DNA of 64,000 bases from Nostoc sp. ATCC 43529 (GTDB taxonomy: Bacteria > Cyanobacteriota > Cyanobacteriia > Cyanobacteriales > Nostocaceae), in NCBI GenBank assembly GCA_003326205.1, contig LWTK01000034.1, positions 124,001-188,000 on the forward strand, given 5' to 3'. Under the pieces are notes generated by a model. That model was given only the letters and a program-made list of their open reading frames with translations. It made no database searches and had not been told where the DNA came from. Position numbers and translations under genes: made by a program. Shown here piece by piece: positions 34,688 through 43,335 of the stretch (position 1 is the stretch's first letter; every line of letters begins with the position of its first letter).

Positions 34688-36196
34688 TCAATCTGTTTTC
34701 GGGGCACGTCCATTGAGTCTGGTGAGGGCTTTCAGCCTTGAGCTTAATTCCTCTGTTAACGCTGCTGGTTGATAGCGCCATCCCCAGTTACCCTCAGCAA
34801 CACTAGGAAAATTCATCCGGGCTTCGTTTCCTAATCCCAAAATATCTTGCAAAGGAATAATCGCTTGATTGGCTACAGAACTCAATGCTAGTCGAATCAA
34901 ATCCCAGTGGATGCCTTCAGTACTGATACAACCTAAATAAAGCAATAAGTTTTGCTTTTCGTAGTCGTTAGCTGTATTGAACCAGCCGACGGTAGTGTCA
35001 TTGTCGTGGGTTCCGGTATAAACTACAGCATTTCGCGGGTAATTGAACGGTAAAAACGGATTGCCGGGATCGGAACCAAAGGCAAATTGCAAAACTTTCA
35101 TTCCCGGAAATTCAAACTTGTCTCGCAGTGCTTCGACTTCTGGTGTAATTACTCCCAAATCTTCTGCCAGTACGGGTAGCTTGCCGAGTTTTTGTCCAAT
35201 TGTTTCAAAAAAAGCTTCTCCAGGCGCTTCCACCCATTTGCCATTCATGGCTGTTTCTTCACCTTGGGGTACAGACCAATAAGCCTCGAAGCCTCGGAAG
35301 TGGTCAATGCGAATTATATCCACATAATCCAGCATGGCCTCAAAACGCTGCACCCACCATTTAAAGTCTTGTTTTTGCAGTTCCTCCCAGTTATAAACCG
35401 GGTTACCCCACAATTGACCGGTGGCGCTAAAGTAATCTGGTGGGACTCCTGCCATTTGGGCTGCTTCTCCCGTCTCTTCGTTTAAGGCAAAAATGTCGGG
35501 ATGCGCCCAGACATCGGCACTATCGTGAGCTACGTAAATGGGGATATCGCCGATAATTTCTATACCGCGCATGTTGGCGTAGCTTTTCAGGTCTGACCAC
35601 TGGCGGAAAAATTCAAATTGAACGAACTTGTAATAAAAAATTTCTGCATTCAGTCGGCGCTGTACTCTATCTAATGCTTCTGGTTCGCGCTTAACAAATT
35701 CAGGTTCCCATTTATGCCAGCTTGCTCCTTCGTTAGCATCTTTCAGTGCCATAAATAAGGCATAATTGTCTAGCCAATAAGCTTTGCTGTCGCAAAAACC
35801 TGCAAACTCTCTCTGTTGGATAGGCGTAGCATTGGCTCTAAAGTTTTCGCAGGCTTTTTTGAGTAGTCCAATCTTAATTGGGACAACGCGATCGTAATCT
35901 AATTTTTCTTCAGAAAATGCTGGTAAATTAGCAAAGTCTTCTGCAACTAGCAAACCCTCTTCTATAAGTTTTTCTGGGCTAATCAGTAGGGGGTTTCCCG
36001 CCATTGCTGAGTAGCACATATACGGAGAATTTCCGTATGCAGTGGGGCCTAAAGGTAAAACTTGCCAATATTGTTGATGGCTTTCTTTGAGAAAATCAAT
36101 GAAGCGATAGGCTTCTAAGCCTAAATCCCCAATGCCAAATCGACTGGGAAAAGAAGTAGGATGCAGCAGAATGCCACTAGATCTGGGAAAAGGCAT
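34688..36196 (-). CDS. malQ: 4-alpha-glucanotransferase (amylomaltase)
   Basis: The enzyme transfers glucan chains between alpha-1,4-linked oligosaccharides, part of glycogen turnover. The 502-residue GH77 protein has the catalytic nucleophile Asp in IRIDHFRGFEAYW, the acid/base Glu in LAEDLGVITPEV and the third acidic residue in GTHDNDTTVGW. The N-terminus GILLHPTSFPSRFGIGDLG is typical. The last residues (RLNGRAPKTD) run next to a GC-rich repeat. It is monocistronic and divergent from a Nudix gene. Confidence 0.97.
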   Translation of the reverse strand: MPFPRSSGILLHPTSFPSRFGIGDLGLEAYRFIDFLKESHQQYWQVLPLGPTAYGNSPYMCYSAMAGNPLLISPEKLIEEGLLVAEDFANLPAFSEEKLDYDRVVPIKIGLLKKACENFRANATPIQQREFAGFCDSKAYWLDNYALFMALKDANEGASWHKWEPEFVKREPEALDRVQRRLNAEIFYYKFVQFEFFRQWSDLKSYANMRGIEIIGDIPIYVAHDSADVWAHPDIFALNEETGEAAQMAGVPPDYFSATGQLWGNPVYNWEELQKQDFKWWVQRFEAMLDYVDIIRIDHFRGFEAYWSVPQGEETAMNGKWVEAPGEAFFETIGQKLGKLPVLAEDLGVITPEVEALRDKFEFPGMKVLQFAFGSDPGNPFLPFNYPRNAVVYTGTHDNDTTVGWFNTANDYEKQNLLLYLGCISTEGIHWDLIRLALSSVANQAIIPLQDILGLGNEARMNFPSVAEGNWGWRYQPAALTEELSSRLKALTRLNGRAPKTD

Positions 36197-36309
36197 ATTT
36201 AACCTGAATTATAGGAGCAAGCGATCGCCACAACAAAAAACTACGCGATCGCATCGAATTTATCACACATCAGTATTTACAAGGGAAATCCAGTAAACTC
36301 ATTTTACTT

Positions 36310-36375
36310 GTCGTTAGTCATTTGTCCTTCGTAAATAACTAATGACTAATGACCAATGACTAATGACTAATAACT
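36310..36375. repeat. STRR (ACTAATGACC family) before the Nudix gene
   Basis: Array of CTAATGACTAATGACCAATGACTAATGACT ending directly at the ATG of the Nudix gene, with a shorter inverse-type copy (GTTAGTCATTTGTCC) at its left. No separate ribosome site is seen for the following gene. Confidence 0.65.
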
Positions 36376-36807
36376 ATGACTTACCGAAATCCTGCACCGA
36401 CAGTTGATATCATCATTGAACTAGTAGATCGACCTCATCGACCAATAGTGTTAATTGAAAGACATAATTCACCCTTAGGCTGGGCTATTCCTGGCGGTTT
36501 TGTGGATTATGGGGAAGCTGTGGAAGTAGCGGCGCGGCGAGAAGCCCAGGAAGAAACTGGTTTGCAAGTGGAATTAATTGAACAATTACTGGTGTATTCT
36601 GACCCCAATCGCGATCCGCGTCAACATACCATTAGTATTGTATTTTTGGCGACGGCGACGGGAGAACCTGTGGCTGGCGATGATGCTAAGGGTGTAGGAA
36701 TTTTTGAGTCTTGGCGCGTGCCGAGTAATTTATGTTTTGACCACGATCGCATTTTGCAAGATTATTGGCGATATCGGCATTATGGGATACGTCCGAGGTT
36801 GGGGTAG
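36376..36807 (+). CDS. Nudix hydrolase
   Basis: The 143-residue protein has a complete Nudix box, [20 protein letters not shown] followed by ETGLQV (about residues 40-65), with the usual [19 protein letters not shown] strand after it. This is the pattern of small ADP-ribose or nucleotide pyrophosphatases; the substrate is not certain. The ATG lies at the edge of an STRR. It is followed at 36813-36840 by a CGCAAAGGACGCAAAGGGCG repeat. Confidence 0.88.
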   Translation: MTYRNPAPTVDIIIELVDRPHRPIVLIERHNSPLGWAIPGGFVDYGEAVEVAARREAQEETGLQVELIEQLLVYSDPNRDPRQHTISIVFLATATGEPVAGDDAKGVGIFESWRVPSNLCFDHDRILQDYWRYRHYGIRPRLG

Positions 36808-36916
36808 GGGAACGAACCGCAAAGGACGCAAAGGGCGCAAAGTAAGAAAAGAGAGGAATACCTGTGACACAAAGTTTTTGTGATTATACTGTGTCAGTGG
36901 TATTTAATATTGCATT

Positions 36917-38044
36917 ATGAGTGCTGAGGAATTTTTGGAGAGATACGCAGCAGGAATACGCCAGTTTCATAAAGGAAATCGTCAAGGCATAGACCTTAGA
37001 GGCGCAGATCTTAGTGAGATAGACCTATTTAGTGCAAATTGGAATGGGGCAGATTTAAGTGAAGCGACTTTGACTAGAGCAAAACTTAATCACACAAGTT
37101 TAAGTAGAGTATCTCTAACAAATGCAAATTTGGTTGGAATAGAGGGTTCTTCAACTAATCTTAGTTGGGCAGACCTAAGTGGTGCGGACTTAAGTTGTGC
37201 AAATTTGAATAATGCAAACCTGAGTGGGGCAGATTTGGCTAGAGTAAACTTTACTCAGGTAAAGCTAACTGAAGTTAATTTTTCTGGTGCAAATCTTCAG
37301 AAAGCTAAAATTCGGGGAGTCACTTTAGAGAAATGTAATTTATCAGAGGTCGATTTAGCTGAGGCAGATTTAGCCAGGGTTTCTTTCAAAGAAGCAAACC
37401 TTAATAAAGCTTGTTTGCAACGAGCAAATCTAGAAAGAGCCTGTCTTGCAGATGCAAACCTGATGATGGCAAACCTTGATGGGGCAAATCTGAAGAAGGC
37501 AAATTTAACTGGGGCAAATATCTATGGGGCAACGTTTAAAGATGCTGACCTGACTGGTGCGATAATGCCAGATGGAGAGGTTTATAAACCGATCGCTTCT
37601 GAAATAGAAATCGGTAAACAGGTAGCATCGTTAGAGAAAGTGATATCTATGACTCGTAAAGTAATTCGTACTGATAACGCACCCGCACCAGTCGGCCCTT
37701 ATAATCAAGCGATCGCGGCTTCTGGTCAATTGTTATTTGTAGCTGGACAAATTGCGATCGATCCCCGCCTGGGTGATGTTGTCTACACCGATGATGTTAA
37801 AAAGCAAACCGAGCAAGTAATGGCTAATCTAGAAGCCATCCTCACAGAAGCCGGAGCGACTTTTGCAGATGTGGTGAAAACTACTGTTTTTCTCGCTGAT
37901 ATGAATGATTTTGCGGCGGTAAATGCCGTTTATGCAAAATATTTCCCCGAAAATACAGCCCCAGCGCGGGCTTGTGTTGAGGTATCCCGCTTGCCTAAGA
38001 ATGTGTTGGTAGAAATTGAATGTATTGCTGTGATTAGCGGTTAG
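36917..38044 (+). CDS. Pentapeptide-repeat / RidA fusion protein
   Basis: One 375-codon frame joins two families. Residues about 20-215 are pentapeptide repeats (A[DN]LxxA type, for example [19 protein letters not shown]), a quadrilateral beta-helix. Residues about 245-375 are a complete RidA (YjgF/YER057c) domain: [20 protein letters not shown], the [11 protein letters not shown] motif with the Arg that binds the substrate carboxylate, and EIECIAV. RidA hydrolyses reactive enamine/imine intermediates from PLP enzymes. An internal in-frame ATG at 37649, right before [11 protein letters not shown], could also start a normal free RidA. I see no stop or frameshift between the parts. Confidence 0.85.
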   Translation: MSAEEFLERYAAGIRQFHKGNRQGIDLRGADLSEIDLFSANWNGADLSEATLTRAKLNHTSLSRVSLTNANLVGIEGSSTNLSWADLSGADLSCANLNNANLSGADLARVNFTQVKLTEVNFSGANLQKAKIRGVTLEKCNLSEVDLAEADLARVSFKEANLNKACLQRANLERACLADANLMMANLDGANLKKANLTGANIYGATFKDADLTGAIMPDGEVYKPIASEIEIGKQVASLEKVISMTRKVIRTDNAPAPVGPYNQAIAASGQLLFVAGQIAIDPRLGDVVYTDDVKKQTEQVMANLEAILTEAGATFADVVKTTVFLADMNDFAAVNAVYAKYFPENTAPARACVEVSRLPKNVLVEIECIAVISG

Positions 38045-38057
38045 TACGAACATACAT

Positions 38058-38145
38058 TCTCAGAGGATATTTATAAAGTGTAAAATGTCAAGCTACACAA
38101 TAAAAATTTATACCTTTTGCCTACTTTTAAAACATCCTCTGAGAT
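38058..38145. repeat. Short inverted repeat (CTCAGAGGAT / ATCCTCTGAG)
   Basis: Two 10-bp complementary arms separated by about 65 bp between the RidA fusion gene and parD. The segment CTACTTTTAAAACATCCTCTGA (from 38121) recurs almost exactly at 5476, so this is part of a dispersed element. Confidence 0.45.
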
Positions 38146-38204
38146 TTTGAAATATCCTCAGTTTCTAGAATAGAAGTAGAAATTGATGGTCAAAAGGATA
38201 AATC

Positions 38205-38465
38205 ATGAACATTGAACTCAAACCTGAACATGAGCAGTTTATCCAAGCTCAAATTGCTAGTGGAAAATTTACGAATGCAGATGAAGTAATTGATGTAGCA
38301 TTGCAATTGCTAGAAAAAATAAATTCCGAGTATGCCCAATGGGTGGAAGAAACTCGGCAAAAAGTTGATGTTGCAATTGCTGAAATTGAACGAGGGGAAG
38401 TTTTAGATGGCGAAACTGTAGTGATGGAGATACTAGAAAAATTTCAAAAGGCGCGTGAGGCTTAG
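38205..38465 (+). CDS. ParD-type antitoxin
   Basis: The 86-residue protein is a ParD/CC2985-type antitoxin: LKPEHEQFIQAQIASGKFTN followed by ADEVIDVALQLLE gives the ribbon-helix-helix DNA-binding domain, then a longer charged helix that normally binds the toxin. It should repress its own promoter. The partner parE follows two bases after the stop but is broken, so the antitoxin is now an orphan at this locus. Confidence 0.85.
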   Translation: MNIELKPEHEQFIQAQIASGKFTNADEVIDVALQLLEKINSEYAQWVEETRQKVDVAIAEIERGEVLDGETVVMEILEKFQKAREA

Positions 38466-38467
38466 TA

Positions 38468-38772
38468 ATGAGTCGCTATCTGATTTCACTATCTGCTAGT
38501 CGTGACTTAAATGAAATTGCTGATTAGTTTTAATCCGAAACTTAGAAGCAGGAGAAAAACTATTTAGAGAGTTTAACAATAAATGCCAAAATTTAGCTAT
38601 GTTTCCAAATATGGGACGTAGTTATGCTCATATTAGACCTTCATTGCGTGGCTTGCCGCTAAATAGATATGTGATTCTATACCAAGTCATTGATGATGGC
38701 GTTAAAATTTTGCGCGTTGTTAGCGGTCGTCAAGATTTAGAATCTTTATTTGCAGACTGGGATGATGAATAA
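38468..38772 (+). pseudogene. Broken ParE-type toxin gene
   Basis: The frame starts MSRYLISLSASRDLNEIAD and then hits TAG at codon 20. After a one-base shift it continues as LEAGEKLFREFNNKCQNLAM through RPSLRGLPLNRYVILYQV and VVSGRQDLESLFADWDDE to a stop at 38770-38772. This is a complete RelE/ParE toxin sequence apart from one nonsense change (probably TAT or TAC to TAG) and loss of one T in the following T-run. Both lesions fall within about ten bases. Inactivation of the toxin with retention of the antitoxin is the expected order of decay. Confidence 0.82.
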
Positions 38773-38837
38773 AGACATGGATTTTATTAACTCCGATCGG
38801 AAAATATAAAACGTTCTTTGTTTTGCCGTAAGAACAG

Positions 38838-38864
38838 ATACAGGACTCATATTTGATTTTTGAA
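38838..38864. repeat. Copy of the CATATTTGATTTTTGAA element end
   Basis: GGACTCATATTTGATTTTTGAA matches the left end of the MITE-like element at 63257 and a copy at about 14549. A complementary right end is suggested by AACTCCTATAC at about 38959, which would give an element of about 130 bp containing the leader of the next gene. Confidence 0.4.
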
Positions 38865-39013
38865 AAAAATCAATAAACTTGTGCCTCGCCTCTTTCCTGT
38901 TAAGAGTTTTTTGTTCCCTATTCCCTCTCTACGCAAATAATTTCCCAAATCAAAGCAAACTCCTATACAACTTTGGGAATACTGAAATTAAGTATCCTAA
39001 AGGAGTATTAAAA

Positions 39014-39487
39014 ATGGCAGAAAATCGTGTCAGTGCCAGCTTAAGCCCAGCAGATAAGTACGCAGTCATGCAGGCAATATCCACTATTAGAGAAAAGTTA
39101 CCATTTTTAATTGATTTGACCCCTGAAGACCGGCGGACAATGCTGAAGATGGGAGATAAAAGTCGGGCTTTTGTCAGCAAAGCCTTAGAAGTAGCCACAC
39201 AAAACCCTAACTTTTTGCCTCGTTCTTTTGATTTAGAAGAGATGCGCCGGGACTTGGAAATATACGAGGACTTGTATCCCGTGCTGTTATCTTTGACCCA
39301 ACTCCAAGAACTGGTAGATGATACCTGTATAGCCGCAGCTAGCGAAGCTTATGCCGCAGCATTAGCAATTTATAACTATGCCAAAGCTAGCGGTGATGTT
39401 ACAGGTTTAGATGCAGTCATTGATGAGATGGGACGCAGGTTTAACCGCCGTTCTAAGAAAAAACAACCCGAAGTCCCAGTTAGCTAA
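39014..39487 (+). CDS. Conserved cyanobacterial-type protein of unknown function, 157 aa
   Basis: The protein is predicted helical, with no signal peptide or membrane segment. It begins MAENRVSASLSPADKYAVMQ, has DLTPEDRRTMLKMGDKSRAFV and ends in a basic tail (RRFNRRSKKKQP). I do not recognise a named family. The start is well supported by AAAGGAG nine to ten bases upstream; a longer frame from 38879 is not. The gene is monocistronic and followed by a chain of palindromic and tandem repeats. Confidence 0.75.
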   Translation: MAENRVSASLSPADKYAVMQAISTIREKLPFLIDLTPEDRRTMLKMGDKSRAFVSKALEVATQNPNFLPRSFDLEEMRRDLEIYEDLYPVLLSLTQLQELVDDTCIAAASEAYAAALAIYNYAKASGDVTGLDAVIDEMGRRFNRRSKKKQPEVPVS

Positions 39488-39542
39488 AGCCGAAAATAGC
39501 CAATTACAGCAGTTGTCAATTTCAGTAGAATACACGTTATTT

Positions 39543-39570
39543 GTAGGGGCGCACAGCTGTGCGCCCTTAC
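39543..39570. repeat. Dispersed palindrome GGGCGCACAGCTGTGCGCCC, copy 1
   Basis: Almost perfect palindrome flanked by GTAG and TTAC. Further copies are at 42938-42969 (centre enlarged to AGCTAGCT) and 54241-54268. Here it lies about 60 bases after the stop of the 157-aa gene and could serve as a terminator-like hairpin. Confidence 0.65.
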
Positions 39571-39596
39571 CACGTTTTGTATCCAAATATTTCTGA

Positions 39597-39645
39597 AACC
39601 CGCGCAGGCGGGTTTTGTCTGTGTAGCCGCGACTTCTAGTCGCCA
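39597..39645. repeat. Dispersed repeat (GTAGCCGCGACTTC family), copy 2
   Basis: AAACCCGCGCAGGCGGGTTTT is itself a hairpin and is followed by GTGTAGCCGCGACTTCTAGT, as at 14434-14504. It ends just before the 21-bp tandem array. Confidence 0.55.
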
Positions 39646-39655
39646 GGGCTTTTTT

Positions 39656-39907
39656 GAGCCTCAGAAGGTCAACGTCGAGCCTCAGAAGGTCAACGTCGAG
39701 CCTCAGAAGGTCAACGTCGAACCTCAGAAGGTCAACGTCGAGCCTCAGAAGGTCAACGTTGAACCTCAGAAGGTCAACGTCGAGCCTCAGAAGGTCAACG
39801 TTGAACCTCAGAAGGTCAACGTCGAACCTCAGAAGGTCAACGTCGAGCCTCAGAAGATCAACGTTGAACCTCAGAAGGTCAACGTCGAGCCTCAGAAGGT
39901 CAACGTC
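39656..39907. repeat. Tandem array of twelve 21-bp units
   Basis: The unit is GAGCCTCAGAAGGTCAACGT plus C, repeated 12 times without gaps. In the frame that reads Glu-Pro-Gln-Lys-Val-Asn-Val nearly all differences are silent third-position changes (GAG/GAA, GTC/GTT) with one Val to Ile, and that frame stays open to a TAA at about 39943. It has no standard start codon, as upstream is a repeat. The array may be a fossil or living piece of a repeat protein, or a selfish tandem repeat. Confidence 0.85.
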
Positions 39908-40026
39908 GATCTTAAATCAAGCTTAAATGCCAAAATTACCTAAAAAAGTCCGATCAATTCCGAAATAGACCCTGTATCTTTAGTAGTTATCCCGTAAACA
40001 TTAGCGCCTCAAAATTAAATCTGGTA

Positions 40027-42885
40027 ATGAACCCGCAAAACAAGCCCAAAAGTTTACAAGATATTCTTAAGCAACGTCAACAATCGGGTTTTGTGGGTCG
40101 TGAAGACCAGGTAAACCAATTTCGGCAAAATTTGGCTTTACCGTTAGAAGATGACCGCCGTCGTTTTTTGTTTAACGTTTGGGGTGAAGGCGGAGTTGGT
40201 AAAAGTACACTGTTACGCCAGTTTCGCAAAATTGCTGATGAAGCAAAAATTATCTCGGCTTACATGGATGAAGCTGAAAAAACTGTACCAGAAGTCATGG
40301 GGCGTTTAGCCCAAGAGTTAGAACGCCAAGGTCACAAACTACCGCAGTTTACAGAACGCTACAAAGTTTACCGTCAAAAGCGCCACGAATTAGAAACCGA
40401 TCCTCAAGCTCCTCAAGGCTTTTCGGCGTTTGTCGGCAAAACTATGGTAAAAACAGGCGTGCGTCTAGCGCGTCGAGTTCCCGTTAGTGGCGCTGTATTT
40501 GATTTTGTAGATGAGGATGCTTTGGCTAGTCAAGCCGGAGAATGGGCATCATTTATTGCAAAAAAAATTACCAATAAAGATGAAGTGCGCTTAGTTCAAG
40601 AACCTGAAGAAGTGCTGACGCCGCTATTTTTGCAAGATATTTTTCAAATTGCTAAAGAAACTGCTATTGCCTTGTTTTTTGATACTTACGAACGCACGGG
40701 AGAATTTCTAGATAACTGGCTGCGGGAAATTTTGGACGAACGCTATGGTGAAGTATCTCTCAATATATTGATAACCATCGCCGGTCGCCACGAATTAGAT
40801 AAAAATCATTGGGCACCTTACGAGGGGTTAATGGTTCGTTTCCCCTTGGAACCGTTTACAGAAGAAGAAGCCCAACAATATTTAACTCGCAAAGGCATTA
40901 CTAACAGTCGCGTTGTGGAAACGATCTTACGCCTTTCTGGAAATTTGCCCTTGCTAGTAGGAATGTTAGCAGATGCTCATCCCAATGACCCCAACCAAGT
41001 ATTCGAGCCTAGCAGCAGTGCTGTAGAAAGATTTTTAAAATGGGTTGATGACCCCAAACGGCGACAAGTTGCTCTCGATGCTGCCATTCCTCGGTGCTTA
41101 AATCGAGATGTCATAGCCAAGTTAAGAGGAGAACAAGAAGCAGATGAGCTATTTACTTGGCTCAAAGAAACATCCTTTGTCAACGAACGTACCGACGGCT
41201 GGGCTTATCATGATGTGGTGAAAACGCAAATGTTACGCCACAAGCGCCTTTCATCGCCGCAAGGTTGGGCTGAGATACATAGTAAGTTGGCAGACTATTA
41301 CGACACGCTAGGTAACGAACTGCAATTAGAGGAAGTAAAAGCTTGGCGCGATAAAACTTGGCAAAGCTATAAGCTCAATGTTTTGTATCACCGCTTATGC
41401 CAATCACCACAAAAGTACTTACCTGTAGCTCTCAATGAATTCCTTGCTGCTCTCAAAAACCAACGGAGTTTTGCCCAACTTTGGGCAGCAACAATGCTTC
41501 AGGCTGGTAAAGATGTTGACTCTGCTGAACTTCAGCGTTGGGGCGAGCAACTAGCCAATTGGTTAAAAGCCTATGAAGACAAACATTATGAAGCTGCCGC
41601 CCAAATGCTTACAACCCTGTTGAGCGATGCTAGCCTTGAGGACAAATGGCGTGCAGTAGCTTTAGATTGGCGGAGTTATATTTACTCTCAATCTAATCAA
41701 TACTCAAAAGCTTTAGAAGATTTAACCCAGGCAATAAATTTAGTGCCTGAAGAAGTTGAGTATTTAACAGTTCGAGGGATGACTTACTGCCAAATGGAGC
41801 GCTACCAAGAAGCACTGCAAGACTTTCATCGTGTTATTGAGCTTAACCCGAATTATCAATGGGCGATCGCAAGTAGAGGCGTGACTTACCGCCTGATGTA
41901 CCAATACGATGAAGCACTGCAAGACTTAAACCGCGCTATTGAACTTGACCCTAATGACCAATGGGCGCTGGCACATCGGGGTGTAACTTACCGCCTGATG
42001 CACCGATATGAGGAAGCACTGCAAGACTTAAACCGCGCCATTAAACTTGACCCGAATTATCAATGGGCGATCGCAAGTAGAGGCGATACTTACCGCTATA
42101 TGCACCGATATGAGGAAGCACTGCAAGACTTAAACCACGCCATTGAACTTGATGTCGATTACCAATGGACACCAGCCACAGGATTTAGGGGTTTTATTTA
42201 CCGACGAATGCAACGCTACCATGAAGCACCACCGCAAGGCTTAAACCGCCCCATTATACTTAACCATAATTACCAATGGGTGCTGGCACGTCGGGGTTAT
42301 ACTTATCGCCAAATGCAGCTCTACAGTGAAGCACTACAAGATTTAAACCGTGCTGTTGAAATCGATCCCAAAGATGACTGGTCGCTGATAAATAGAGGTT
42401 ATACGTATCTGATGCTTAAGTGCTACAATGAGTCTCTTGCAGATTTCAATCGTGCTGTTAACTTAAAATCTGGTGTCGTTTTACCTCAGAGACCTGAAAC
42501 CAGTGGGTTTCCAAACTCCCGTCAGGTTTTTTATGATTGGTATTTGTATAATCGTGCTTTAGTTTACCTAGCCATAAACCAACCAGACAAAGCACGGGCT
42601 GATTTAGCCCTTGCCATCAAGCTTGCTAAAGAGCATTACCAAAAAGATGCTAAAAACTGGCGTAATAGTTTTAACTTAGCTCTTTACTATTTGGCTGCCC
42701 AATATCATCAACCAGCAGAGCAGTTATATCAGCATACCTTATCTCAAGGTGCTTCCTTAGATATCCGTATACCAATCCAAATAGCAATCCAAGACCTGAA
42801 TGAGTTTTTAACTGTGTTCCCTAACTACGTCCAAGCTACATCTATGCAACAGCTGTTGCAGTCTTCTCTAAATGACATTATTTAA
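40027..42885 (+). CDS. STAND-type NTPase with C-terminal TPR repeats
   Basis: The 952-residue protein has an NTPase module of the NB-ARC/NACHT-like (STAND) type. It shows FVGRE at 22-26, Walker A GEGGVGKST at 53-61, Walker B AIALFFDTYE at 213-222, ITIAGRHEL as the sensor strand (249-257) and SGNLPLLVG (GxP motif) at about 304. A helical winged segment follows, then a poorly defined region, and from about 555 to 870 a row of TPRs, six of them with nearly identical wording (EALQDLNRAIELDPN). Such proteins act as switch ATPases in signalling or defence. No effector domain is seen at either end, and no partner gene is adjacent. The near-identical TPRs suggest recent repeat expansion. Confidence 0.85.
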   Translation: MNPQNKPKSLQDILKQRQQSGFVGREDQVNQFRQNLALPLEDDRRRFLFNVWGEGGVGKSTLLRQFRKIADEAKIISAYMDEAEKTVPEVMGRLAQELERQGHKLPQFTERYKVYRQKRHELETDPQAPQGFSAFVGKTMVKTGVRLARRVPVSGAVFDFVDEDALASQAGEWASFIAKKITNKDEVRLVQEPEEVLTPLFLQDIFQIAKETAIALFFDTYERTGEFLDNWLREILDERYGEVSLNILITIAGRHELDKNHWAPYEGLMVRFPLEPFTEEEAQQYLTRKGITNSRVVETILRLSGNLPLLVGMLADAHPNDPNQVFEPSSSAVERFLKWVDDPKRRQVALDAAIPRCLNRDVIAKLRGEQEADELFTWLKETSFVNERTDGWAYHDVVKTQMLRHKRLSSPQGWAEIHSKLADYYDTLGNELQLEEVKAWRDKTWQSYKLNVLYHRLCQSPQKYLPVALNEFLAALKNQRSFAQLWAATMLQAGKDVDSAELQRWGEQLANWLKAYEDKHYEAAAQMLTTLLSDASLEDKWRAVALDWRSYIYSQSNQYSKALEDLTQAINLVPEEVEYLTVRGMTYCQMERYQEALQDFHRVIELNPNYQWAIASRGVTYRLMYQYDEALQDLNRAIELDPNDQWALAHRGVTYRLMHRYEEALQDLNRAIKLDPNYQWAIASRGDTYRYMHRYEEALQDLNHAIELDVDYQWTPATGFRGFIYRRMQRYHEAPPQGLNRPIILNHNYQWVLARRGYTYRQMQLYSEALQDLNRAVEIDPKDDWSLINRGYTYLMLKCYNESLADFNRAVNLKSGVVLPQRPETSGFPNSRQVFYDWYLYNRALVYLAINQPDKARADLALAIKLAKEHYQKDAKNWRNSFNLALYYLAAQYHQPAEQLYQHTLSQGASLDIRIPIQIAIQDLNEFLTVFPNYVQATSMQQLLQSSLNDII

Positions 42886-43335
42886 AATATAGCGGTTTTC
42901 AATTGAACGGAATACAGCGAAAGAAAATCAAATCATTGTAAGGGCGCACAGCTAGCTGTGCGCCCCTACCTCGTACCTCACTAGAACAAGAAACGCTATA
43001 TACAAGTCTTATACCGTACCAAATTTGTCTAATCGCTTAACTCAATTGCATAGAAATATTAAGCGATCGCCTTCTCTTTCAGAGACGCTACTGCGTAGCT
43101 TGCTTCTCCGTTCGCGTAGCGTTCCGCAGGAAAGGAGTACGACGGTTACGCCTACGCCTTTACATTATCCCCGTTTCATAACATTGTGTAGGCGTAGGCG
43201 TAGCCCAACCCAGGCATCGCTTAACATCAGATTCTTGCAAAAATCTTTCAAAGATTACTGCCGAGTATCCAGGGAACGCACTAAAAACTTACTATTAAAT
43301 TTTCTCATTAACTAGTTAAGGTTTTACTATCAACT
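42886..43335. other. Repeat-filled spacer
   Basis: It contains the GGGCGCACAGCTAGCTGTGC palindrome (42938-42969) and a cluster of Nostoc-type palindromes (about 43072-43210: GCGTAGCTTGCTTCTCCG, CGCGTAGCGTTCCGC, GGCGTAGGCGTAGCCC). A 96-codon forward frame (43025-43315) runs through these repeats and is not considered a gene. Confidence 0.6.

Noticed and set aside
39656..39907. Possible CRISPR array
   Set aside because: The 21-bp units are directly adjacent with no spacers and there are no cas genes in the window.
39654..39926. 90-codon frame reading SLRRSTS repeats in the 21-bp array
   Set aside because: Differences between units change amino acids in this frame, whereas they are silent in the neighbouring frame, so this frame is not the one under constraint.
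43025..43315. 96-codon forward frame rich in Arg and Ser
   Set aside because: It is a translation of clustered palindromic repeats and lacks a ribosome site.
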